From: JAFAVZ01 sp036009105
GTDB lineage: Bacteria; Acidobacteriota; Thermoanaerobaculia; Gp7-AA8
Reading direction: 5' to 3'
NCBI GenBank assembly: GCA_036009105.1
Contig: DASYMJ010000165.1
Coordinates: forward strand, 1-15,173
Length of the DNA stretch: 15,173 nucleotides
The notes beneath the pieces are model-generated. The model worked only from the letters and a program-made list of their open reading frames with translations, searched no databases and was not told where the DNA came from. The position numbers were made by a program, and so were the translations under genes. Positions 1-7,080 of the stretch are shown one piece after another (position 1 is the stretch's first letter; every line of letters begins with the position of its first letter).

Positions 1-700
1 GCTCGATGACGTGGGCCTCGCGCTCGTCCTCCGTCCAGCGGCGGACGGCGTCGAGGAGGTCGGGCGGAAAATCGGCGAGCACTTCCTGGTGGCAGGCTGC
101 ACACAGATAGGTGTACGGATGCGGGTCGGTGCGCTCCAGCGGCGGGAGCCCGCCGGGCCGGTCGAGGAGGCAGCGGAAGCAGACCCGGTCCTCGCCGTTC
201 GCGAAGTATTGATCGAGCGGCATCGGCAGGCGGAGCATCTCCTCCAGCTCCGGCTTCGCCCCGCGGATGGCGATGTGCGCCGTCAGCACGGCCAGGTGCT
301 TCAAAGCCCGCCGCCAGCATTTTTCGAGGCCTTTCTGAAAGATGCCATCCAGCCGGTCATAAACGTCCCCGTAAGCGCGAACGATCTCCGCCTCGGCAAC
401 GCGCATGGCGCGCAACACGGGCGTGGTGCCGATGCGGCGCGCAAGGACGGACTGCAGCTTGAGCATCGCTTCCACCGGCGCGGCGGACTCCACCGGCTGC
501 GCGCCGGCAAAGCGGATCATGGCCGCCAGCTGCTCGATGCTGGCCTGCTTGCCGAGCTTCGTGGCGCGCATCAGCATCACGTACCCGGGATTGCTCTCCC
601 GCGGCATCACGCTGTCGATGGCGCCGATGGTGGCCAGCTCGCGGTAGATCAGCGGATTGAGCAGCGCGGTCACATCCGGCTCACCACCACGTGCGCTCAT
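1..700 (-). CDS. Unrecognised helical protein with C-terminal Cys4 zinc-ribbon-like motif, partial (runs off left edge)
   Basis: An open frame of 233 codons starts at ATG 700 and reads without a stop to the window edge, so the C-terminus is missing. GAGG sits 7 nt upstream of the ATG. The start overlaps the last 20 bp of the oxidoreductase gene, so the two are probably translationally coupled. Residues 10-146 look all-helical. The order of segments (YRELATIGAID near 19; QLAAMIRFAGAQP near 57; AEAEIVRAYGDVYDRL near 102; ALKHLAVLTAHI near 132) resembles a ferritin-like four-helix bundle, but the usual E..H metal ligands are mostly absent. C174/C177 and C200/C203 form CxxC-x22-CxxC, as in a zinc ribbon. 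The last pair reads CAACH, which also fits a haem motif, but there is no signal peptide and the two pairs suit zinc or Fe-S binding better. The context suggests a partner, chaperone or electron-transfer accessory of the oxidoreductase. The gene is clearly real; its function is unknown. Confidence 0.8.
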   Translation of the reverse strand, partial: MSARGGEPDVTALLNPLIYRELATIGAIDSVMPRESNPGYVMLMRATKLGKQASIEQLAAMIRFAGAQPVESAAPVEAMLKLQSVLARRIGTTPVLRAMRVAEAEIVRAYGDVYDRLDGIFQKGLEKCWRRALKHLAVLTAHIAIRGAKPELEEMLRLPMPLDQYFANGEDRVCFRCLLDRPGGLPPLERTDPHPYTYLCAACHQEVLADFPPDLLDAVRRWTEDEREAHVIE

Positions 701-2936
701 CGGCAGACCTCACTTTCTCCACCCGCACGGCGGCGCTCTTCTGCACCGGTTGCTTCGACACGGCGTCGTGCGTCTTCCCCATCAGGTTGTTCGCGGCCTC
801 GCTGCGATCGAGCTGGCCGTAATGGAACGGGATGAAAACCGTGCCGCGGGCGACGACGTCGCCGACGCGCGCCGGCCCTTCCACCGAGGCCCGGCGTGAG
901 CTGACCCGCACGATGTCGCCGTCCGCGATGCCGAGGCGCTTGGCGTCGGCTTTGTTCATCGAGACGAAGAGGCCCGGCGCCGCCTCCCGCAATACCGGCG
1001 ACTTCATGGTCTTGGTGCGGGTGTGCCAGTGGTAGACCTGCCGCCCGCTGATCGCGGTCAACGGATACTCCCGGTCCGGCGCCTCGGCCGGCTCATGGAA
1101 ATCGGTCGCAATCAGCACCGCCCTTCCCTTCGGATCGCGCTTCCGGCGGTACTCCCACTGCGTATGCTCGTGGCCCGTCTCCAGGTCTTTCTCATAGACC
1201 TCCGAGATCTGCCACCTGGTCGGAAAGACCGGCTTCGTATAGAGGCGCGTCGCGCCGTCCGGATGGTCGTCATTGCACGGCCATTGAATCCCGCCGCGCT
1301 CGCGCAGCTTCGGGTAGGTCATCCCGCTGTAGTCCGGAATGGTCCCGCGCGAGATCTCCCGCCATTCGTTGAACGCCCCCTCCGGATCGGTGTACTTGAT
1401 GAGCGGCTCGCCGGAGCGGTCGCACAGATTCATCCGCCGTGCGAAATCGGCGTAGATGTCGAAATCGCTGCGCGCTTCCCCCGGCGGCTGGACCGCTGCA
1501 AGGAGCAGACTGCAGCGGCGTTCGGCGTTGGTCATGCAGCCGCTCTTCTCGCCCCACATGGCCGCGGGGAGGATCACGTCCGCGAACTGCGCCGTCTCGG
1601 TATTGGCGAAGCAGTCCTGCACGACCAGGAACGTGCCGGCCATCGCGCGGAGCTGCCTGATCCGGTCGGTCATGCTCACCGCCGGATTCGTGCACGTGAC
1701 CCACAGCACCTTGACGAAGCCCTTTTCGACCAGCTCGAAGATCTCGGGGGCGGAGACCGGCTTCTTGCCGAGCAGCTCGACCGGCACATTCCACAGCCGG
1801 GCGAGGTCGCGCATGTGGCCCAGGTCCTCCCAGTTGCGATAGGCCGGATAAGTGCCGTCGGCGCCGGTCTCCCGCGTGTTCATGGAGCTCGGTTGTCCGG
1901 CGAACTGGAACGGCGCGCTGCCCGGCTTGCCGATTTTCCCCATGAGCAGGTGCATGGAGTTGACGATGCACGCGGAGGCGGTAGCCTGATTGCTCTGATA
2001 GACGCCCTGCAGACAGGTGGTCACGGTGGAGCGCGACTGGCCGATCCACCGCGCCGCCTGGCGGAGCTGCTTCTGAGGCACGCCGGTGATTTTCTCGACC
2101 AGCGCCGGCGTGTACTTTGAAACGATTTTTCGGAAGCGGTCGAAGTGGACGGTGTGCCTGGCGATGAACTTCTCATCGATCCAGCCGTTGCGGATCAGCA
2201 GGTTGCAGATGCCGTTGAGCAGCGCGACGTTCGTGCCGGGCCGCAGTTGCAGATGCAGGTCGGCGCCGGTCTCGACGGTGAAGGTCCGCCGCGGATCGAT
2301 GACGATGACTTTCGGCTGCTTCGGCCCGTTCTTCGCCGCGAGGATGCGCATCCAGAGGACGGTGCTCTGCTCGGCGGCGTTATGGCCGACCAGGACGATG
2401 CACTCGGTCTGGTCGAAGTCCTCGTATGCGCCGGGCGGGCCGTCGGCGCCGAAGCTCTCCATCAGCGACGCGGCGGTGGTGGCGGTGCAGAGACGCGTGT
2501 TCGCGTCGATGTTCGCGGTGCCGAGTCCCGCCCGGGCGATCTTGCCGAGGGTGTAGTACTCCTCCAGCAGGAGCTGGCCGGAGTTGTAGAACGCCACGCC
2601 GTCCGGGCCATGCTCGATGAGCGTCTCCTGGAACTTCTGCACCACGGCGCTCATCGCCTCGTCCCACGTCGCCCGTACCAGCTTTCCCTTGCCGTTGCGC
2701 ACCATCGGATGGAGCGCGCGGGTCGGATGGCGGTTCGCGTAGAACTGGTTCAAGCCCTTCGGCCCAAGCCGTCCGCGATTGACCGGCCAATGCGCGCGGC
2801 CGCGGACGGCGACGATCTCATTGCCGCTCGCGCCGATCTCCAGCCCGCAGCCGATCGAGCACAAGCCGCAGACGGATGGCGTCCAGCGCTCGATCTCCCG
2901 CGTGGAGTCGGCTTGAGAAAAGAGGCGTTCGTCCAT
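681..2936 (-). CDS. Molybdopterin oxidoreductase, NasA-type assimilatory nitrate reductase-like catalytic subunit
   Basis: A 751-residue protein, a usual length for cytoplasmic NasA/NarB-type nitrate reductases (bis-MGD molybdenum enzymes that reduce nitrate to nitrite). The N-terminus has C23-x2-C26-x3-C30 (CGLCSIGCG) for a [4Fe-4S] cluster. The usual fourth Cys in GRLCxKG is G58 (GRLGPKG). C150 in NTRLCTATT aligns with the Mo-ligating Cys of NasA, followed by the typical FGADGPPGAYEDF segment. The C-terminal molybdopterin dinucleotide-binding domain has SGRQVYHWHTRT, the MNKADAKRLGIADGD segment and VFIPFHYG. There is no twin-arginine signal, so a cytoplasmic location is expected. GTG 2960 would give 8 extra residues; ATG 2936 is preferred because a G-rich stretch (CGGGGGG) lies just upstream, though neither start has a perfect Shine-Dalgarno. 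It follows the DUF1579-PEBP gene by 43 bp and overlaps the next gene by 20 bp. The reductant partner is not in the window. A formate dehydrogenase-like substrate cannot be fully excluded. Confidence 0.9.
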   Translation of the reverse strand: MDERLFSQADSTREIERWTPSVCGLCSIGCGLEIGASGNEIVAVRGRAHWPVNRGRLGPKGLNQFYANRHPTRALHPMVRNGKGKLVRATWDEAMSAVVQKFQETLIEHGPDGVAFYNSGQLLLEEYYTLGKIARAGLGTANIDANTRLCTATTAASLMESFGADGPPGAYEDFDQTECIVLVGHNAAEQSTVLWMRILAAKNGPKQPKVIVIDPRRTFTVETGADLHLQLRPGTNVALLNGICNLLIRNGWIDEKFIARHTVHFDRFRKIVSKYTPALVEKITGVPQKQLRQAARWIGQSRSTVTTCLQGVYQSNQATASACIVNSMHLLMGKIGKPGSAPFQFAGQPSSMNTRETGADGTYPAYRNWEDLGHMRDLARLWNVPVELLGKKPVSAPEIFELVEKGFVKVLWVTCTNPAVSMTDRIRQLRAMAGTFLVVQDCFANTETAQFADVILPAAMWGEKSGCMTNAERRCSLLLAAVQPPGEARSDFDIYADFARRMNLCDRSGEPLIKYTDPEGAFNEWREISRGTIPDYSGMTYPKLRERGGIQWPCNDDHPDGATRLYTKPVFPTRWQISEVYEKDLETGHEHTQWEYRRKRDPKGRAVLIATDFHEPAEAPDREYPLTAISGRQVYHWHTRTKTMKSPVLREAAPGLFVSMNKADAKRLGIADGDIVRVSSRRASVEGPARVGDVVARGTVFIPFHYGQLDRSEAANNLMGKTHDAVSKQPVQKSAAVRVEKVRSADERTWW

Positions 2937-2979
2937 GAAAGCCCCCCGAGCAAACTGCACGCCTGTAGTGCGCGCCGTC

Positions 2980-4062
2980 TCAGTGGCCGCGCAGGCCGGT
3001 GAGGGAGGCCTGGCCGAGAATGTGGCCCTTGATGATCGCCCGCAGTTTTCGCCAGGTCAGCGGCGTGCCGGCATCGTCGATGGACGGCAGATCGAGCGCA
3101 TAGACTGTGAAGCGGTACTTGTGCGCCGGTCCCTCGGGCGGGCAGGGGCCGTCATACCGCCGGCGCAGGAAATCGTTGTACGCATTGCGGCCGCCGCCGC
3201 GGAGATCGGGCTCCGTTGCGCCGGCATTCTCCGGAATGGAGGTGGCGGTAGCCGGGATGTTGTACGCCGCCCAGTGAATGAAGCCGTCGTTGTACCGCGC
3301 TTCGTAGTCGTCGAGGACCAGCGCGAGACTCTTCGTGCCGGCCGGCGCGCCGGTCCACTGCAGGGCCGGGGAAGCGTTGGGGCCATGGCAATCGAGCCCA
3401 TCGAGGACGGTGCTGTCCGGCATCGTCGCGCCGGCTGCAAAGGTGGCGCTCGCCAGGCGGAATCCCGGCGTGTCGTTCTGCGCCTCTTCGGCAACGCGCG
3501 TGTCGTCGGCGATCCAGTTCACCTCCCACGTCTTGCCGCCGTCGGCGGAGAAGGCCTGCTCGAAGTGAGCGGATGAGGGGGTGATGCCGGAGATGACGAA
3601 GCGGACCAAGACGGCGCGGCCGCGGTACGTTTCCTGGTCGTAGAACTCGCCGCGGCCGTCCTGGAACTGTCCCACCGTCGGCTGGGCCATCTCGCCGTCG
3701 GCGTTCGCGTAATGCAGGCTCCATTGTCCCGACTCGGGGTGATAGAGCCGCAGGCTGAGCCCCTGGAAAGGCCCCTTCGGACCGTCGGCCACGAGCTCGA
3801 CCAGATTGGCGCGCCCGTCCCACACCTTGCGGACGGTGGTCGTGCCGTTCATCTCGAACCACTCGCTCGAGCCGGTCAGCGGCCCCACCAGCCGGCGCAC
3901 GTGCGTGCGCCACGTGCCGATGTGGAAGTCAAAATCGCGCGACCCGTCGCGAATGGCGGGAGCGGCCGGTTTGGCCGGCCCCTGTGCCGAGGCCGCGGAT
4001 GCGGTGGTGCCGGCGCAGGCAGCGTAGAGCAGCACGGACAGCAGGGCGCGTTTGGTCGTCAC
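2980..4062 (-). CDS. Secreted DUF1579-like / PEBP (YbhB-YbcL) fusion protein
   Basis: A signal peptide is followed by two domains. From GTG 4062 the N-terminus (VTTKRALLSVLLYAACAGTT) is a standard Sec signal with a likely cleavage ASA|QG near residue 26. GTG 4086 would add 8 residues before the basic region; neither start has a good Shine-Dalgarno. Residues about 42-187 (DFDFHIGTWRTHVR; GPFQGLSLRLYHPESGQW; SADGGKTWEVNW) match the pattern of DUF1579-type lipocalin-like domains. Residues about 200-360 form a phosphatidylethanolamine-binding-protein domain of the bacterial YbhB/YbcL type: GFIHWAAYNIPAT, YDGPCPPEGPAHKYRFTVYALD and GHILGQASLTG. The usual DDPDAP ligand-site motif is altered to DDYEAR. 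It precedes the oxidoreductase by 43 bp, so co-transcription is plausible. Role unknown; periplasmic ligand binding is an inference from the folds. Confidence 0.85.
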   Translation of the reverse strand: MTTKRALLSVLLYAACAGTTASAASAQGPAKPAAPAIRDGSRDFDFHIGTWRTHVRRLVGPLTGSSEWFEMNGTTTVRKVWDGRANLVELVADGPKGPFQGLSLRLYHPESGQWSLHYANADGEMAQPTVGQFQDGRGEFYDQETYRGRAVLVRFVISGITPSSAHFEQAFSADGGKTWEVNWIADDTRVAEEAQNDTPGFRLASATFAAGATMPDSTVLDGLDCHGPNASPALQWTGAPAGTKSLALVLDDYEARYNDGFIHWAAYNIPATATSIPENAGATEPDLRGGGRNAYNDFLRRRYDGPCPPEGPAHKYRFTVYALDLPSIDDAGTPLTWRKLRAIIKGHILGQASLTGLRGH

Positions 4063-4126
4063 CCGGAAATGATGGCCTGACCACACGCGCGGGCAGTAGC
4101 CACTTCCGGGTGCAGGGGCGGACCAC

Positions 4127-4642
4127 TCAGGGGACCAGCGTCCCCACGCCCCCCACCCTCCGCTCGCTGCGAGTGAAGCTCGCGCTGAACAGCATGTTGC
4201 TGGAGACGAGGCCGTTGTAGTGCAGGGAGAAGAGCGATGACGGACCGGTGCCGGTGAAGGTCGAGAGCTCCGGGCGGCGGGCGGTGTCGAAGAACGCCGA
4301 GAAATCGTGACTGTCGCCGATTTGGGCGTTCAGCCGTGCGCCGACCGCGCTGGTCGTGGCGTTCTCCGGCAGGTTGATCCGCGCCAGTCGCGAATGCTGT
4401 TGGGAGGCGGAGGCGAAGAACCAGAGGCGGTCCTGCATCAGCGAGCCGCCCGCCGTCACGCCGTACCGGGGCGAGCTGCCGAGCGAGAGCTCGAGGGAGC
4501 CGGAAAAGGGCGCGGAGCCTTTCGGCGTCAGCACGACCTCCCGGCCGGTCGCGCGGCCGTATTCGGCCGACTCCTGCGCGGAGGCGGCGAAGGCGAGCAG
4601 TTGCACCACGATGAGGGCGGTCAATGCACGGCGGGAAGTCAT
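4127..4642 (-). CDS. Short outer-membrane beta-barrel fragment, Oar/TonB-dependent-receptor-like
   Basis: A 171-residue protein with a Sec signal (MTSRRALTALIVVQLLAFAA, likely cut ASA|QE near residue 23). The mature part is a series of about seven amphipathic beta-strands. It resembles a mid-barrel piece of Oar-like TonB-dependent receptors, most clearly GGSLMQDRLWFFASAS and the following turn/strand pattern. Full receptors of this type have roughly 1000 residues with a plug; no plug, TonB box or C-terminal aromatic residue is present (it ends GTLVP). ATG 4642 overlaps the upstream TGA as ATGA, and AGGAGG lies at 4655-4660, 12 nt upstream, so it is probably translated and coupled to the 4639-6867 gene. 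It may be a decayed receptor remnant or a small barrel-like partner of that protein. The gene call is fairly sure; the family is moderate. Confidence 0.65.
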   Translation of the reverse strand: MTSRRALTALIVVQLLAFAASAQESAEYGRATGREVVLTPKGSAPFSGSLELSLGSSPRYGVTAGGSLMQDRLWFFASASQQHSRLARINLPENATTSAVGARLNAQIGDSHDFSAFFDTARRPELSTFTGTGPSSLFSLHYNGLVSSNMLFSASFTRSERRVGGVGTLVP

Positions 4643-6867
4643 GGAAGGATTCTACCTCCTGGGCGGACGGCGAACACCACGTCCGAGGTCCCCGGCACGA
4701 GGCGCTGGCGAGGGGCGTCGGCGAACTGCGGAAGGGCGAAGAAATCCATGCTCCTCGCGCGGCTCGCCACCTCCTCCGGCGTCGGGCCGTACAGGACCTC
4801 GATGGGGCCGGTGGCGAGGAGGTCGCGGAAGTGCTGCGGGCCGGCGGCGTGCAGCAGAGGCGGGTCGCGGTGCAGCGTCTGGTGCTGGGCGAGCACCGGC
4901 TGGGGAACGCGCAGGCCGCCGATGACCACGCCGATGTGGCGCGTCGCGCTGGGGAGGACCGCCGCGGCGAGCCAGACGTCGAACGCCACCGCCGGCGCGG
5001 AGGGAAAGCGGAGGTTGATGCTCCCCCGGCGCTCCGTCGCCGGCGAGTGCAGGACCCACAGCGGATGCGACGCCGACACCACGGCCATCGTCTCCTCCGG
5101 CGTGTGCCAGTTCGTGTAGACGAACGTGCCGTCCGCGGAGATGTCCGCCCGCTCCGTCTCCGATCCCGACGGCGAGAACCACGCCGCCACGGCGCTGTCG
5201 AAGGGATGATCGGACACGATCTTGCCGTGCGTGCCGCGCAGGGGGAGGAGTTGCACGTCGACGCTCTGCTTGCCGCGCCTTTCCATCGAGAACGGCTCCA
5301 CGGTCCGCTTCTCGTAGCCGGCGTGCGTGACGGTCAGATGAGTCTCCCGCACGGGGAGGCCGGTCCAGACCGCGTTCCCCTCCTCGTCAGCCGCCCCCTT
5401 CGTGCTGAAGACGACCCGTGGGGCCCGCAAGCCCGTCACCGACTCGAGCTTCACCACCGCGCCGGGCAGCGGCTCGCGGGTGAAGGTGTCGTTCACATGC
5501 ACGGTCAGCTCGTTGGCGGGGATGTCGATGTCGAAGCGCGCGCGGGGCCGCATCGGCTGATCGGTGATGACGACCGCCCGCGGCGAGCCGTCACAAGCGG
5601 CAACGGTGATCTGCGCCTCGGACTCCATGGGCGGCGGGAGGAAGACGGCGTGATACTCCTCCGTCTCCGCCGGCGCGAAGCCGATGCCGCCCGGAAACTT
5701 GATCTGGACCTTTTCGCCGAGCGGCTCGCCGCCCCGGGTCACGCTGCCGTAGATGGTGAAGTAGGTGGCGAACACGCGCAGGTCGCCTACGCGCAGCGCG
5801 GCGACGTTCGCGGTCGCGCTGGCCGGCGGGAGCTTGCCGAAGCGCATTTCCGCGCGGTAGAGGCCGGGCACGACGCTGTCGAAACTCAGGCTGCCGAAGA
5901 GCTCCCGCACCTTTTCCTCACGGATGGTCGAGCAGTCGGCCGGATCGAAGCCCGCGCCGCGCCGCGGCGCTGCACACTTGGCGATGGTGATGAGGAGCTG
6001 CGGCGGGTCATTGCTCTCCTCGCACGCGCCGATGGAGCGGTCGAGCTCGGGCAGATCCTGATCCGCGTTCCAGTGGACGACCAGCGTTCCGGCGGCGCGG
6101 ACCAGCAGCGGCGCGGCGGCCACGGTGACGCCCGGCTCCACCTTCACCACCCGCCGGTCGGGAACCCAGCCGCGCCCTTCCAGCCGCAGCTCGGCGTTGC
6201 CCGGCCCGACATCGCGGATGCGAAAGAAGGCGCCGTGCAGCAATGAGGGTGACGGCAGCAGGTCCGCGTCGCGCGAGCCGGCGTGGACGGCCGGGCTGGT
6301 GAGGCCGGACGCTTTGGAGATCGCGGTGCGGTCGGCCTCCGGCACCTGCAGCCAGCCGACGACCGCGGCCGGTCCGCCGCTCCGCGCGTCGACCTGCCGT
6401 TCCGTCCCCGGCGCCAGCGGCGCGACGGAGATCACCGCAACCGGCGCCGGCTTGGCGTCGAGCACGAAGAGCCAGAGCGGCTCGTCCGCCGGCACCGTCA
6501 CGCGCGCGGCGTCGACCGGAAATGCGCTGCCGCGGCGCGGCGCGTAAAGGACGCCGGTGAGCCCCGCCGGCAGCAGCGCAATGACAGTCGCACCCGGACC
6601 GAGGGTTGGCGGGGAGAATTCCGGCGCGGCGCCGTCGACCAGCAACGGCGAGGAGGAGATCACACCTTCACCACGCGCGAAAACGTTCCACAGGCCGGGC
6701 GGAAACTCGACGGGCGTACCGGCCGGGACGCATGTCACTTCCTGCGAGGCCAGCCAGCGCTGGAACGGGTTCTCCGCACCGAGCGCGCGGAAGCGGCAGA
6801 CCTCGGCCGCCGCGAGCGGGAACATGATCGCGACGAGCACGAGGAAGCCGGCCAAAGTGCGCTTCAC
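4639..6867 (-). CDS. Large secreted protein with carboxypeptidase-regulatory-like domain, function unknown
   Basis: Starting at GTG 6867 gives 742 residues with a classic signal peptide (VKRTLAGFLVLVAIMFPLAA, cleavage near AAA|EV). ATG 6933 or GTG 6948 in the same frame would put 22-27 residues, including a basic stretch, before the hydrophobic segment; no start has a clear Shine-Dalgarno, so the N-terminus is uncertain. The mature protein is rich in beta-strand. Residues about 453-543 resemble a carboxypeptidase-regulatory-like/Ig-like fold (LTVHVNDTFTREPLPGAVVK, then DEEGNAVWTGLPV and LTVTHAGYEKRTVEPF). A similar shorter segment lies near 372-395 (YGSVTRGGEPLGEKVQIKF). No catalytic motif was recognised. 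The stop overlaps the barrel-fragment start by 4 bp, so the two are probably made together. Exposure at the cell surface or in the periplasm is inferred from the signal and domain type. Confidence 0.8.
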   Translation of the reverse strand: MKRTLAGFLVLVAIMFPLAAAEVCRFRALGAENPFQRWLASQEVTCVPAGTPVEFPPGLWNVFARGEGVISSSPLLVDGAAPEFSPPTLGPGATVIALLPAGLTGVLYAPRRGSAFPVDAARVTVPADEPLWLFVLDAKPAPVAVISVAPLAPGTERQVDARSGGPAAVVGWLQVPEADRTAISKASGLTSPAVHAGSRDADLLPSPSLLHGAFFRIRDVGPGNAELRLEGRGWVPDRRVVKVEPGVTVAAAPLLVRAAGTLVVHWNADQDLPELDRSIGACEESNDPPQLLITIAKCAAPRRGAGFDPADCSTIREEKVRELFGSLSFDSVVPGLYRAEMRFGKLPPASATANVAALRVGDLRVFATYFTIYGSVTRGGEPLGEKVQIKFPGGIGFAPAETEEYHAVFLPPPMESEAQITVAACDGSPRAVVITDQPMRPRARFDIDIPANELTVHVNDTFTREPLPGAVVKLESVTGLRAPRVVFSTKGAADEEGNAVWTGLPVRETHLTVTHAGYEKRTVEPFSMERRGKQSVDVQLLPLRGTHGKIVSDHPFDSAVAAWFSPSGSETERADISADGTFVYTNWHTPEETMAVVSASHPLWVLHSPATERRGSINLRFPSAPAVAFDVWLAAAVLPSATRHIGVVIGGLRVPQPVLAQHQTLHRDPPLLHAAGPQHFRDLLATGPIEVLYGPTPEEVASRARSMDFFALPQFADAPRQRLVPGTSDVVFAVRPGGRILP

Positions 6868-7080
6868 CCATTTGATACGAGGCGAGGCGCGGATTCGTTC
6901 CGCTGTCACCGATGGGCGGCCGTCATCTCTCATCAGCGCAGGAGGCACCCCACTGCATGGGCTGCCGCGGCGTGAGGCTGCCCTCCACGCGTCTGGTGGC
7001 CATGCTCGCCCCGCTGCGCAAGAGCGCCGGGACCCGCTCCGAGTTTCTTCGCCTCTGCGGCGCGGCGTGAGCGATCCGCC

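Noticed and set aside
88..102. CAACH at the left-edge gene as a c-type haem site
   Set aside because: No signal peptide, and it pairs with an upstream CxxC, so a zinc or Fe-S motif is more likely; not called a cytochrome.
4624..6246. Long plus-strand frame (540 residues) opposite the carboxypeptidase-regulatory-like gene
   Set aside because: Its translation is Arg/Ala/Gly/His-rich low-complexity sequence typical of the antisense of a GC-rich gene, with no domain; the minus-strand frame has a signal peptide and recognisable domains.
6957..7070. Small plus-strand frame of 37 codons between the secreted protein and the M20 peptidase
   Set aside because: No Shine-Dalgarno, no recognisable domain; could arise by chance in GC-rich sequence. 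Nothing else was seen in this gap.
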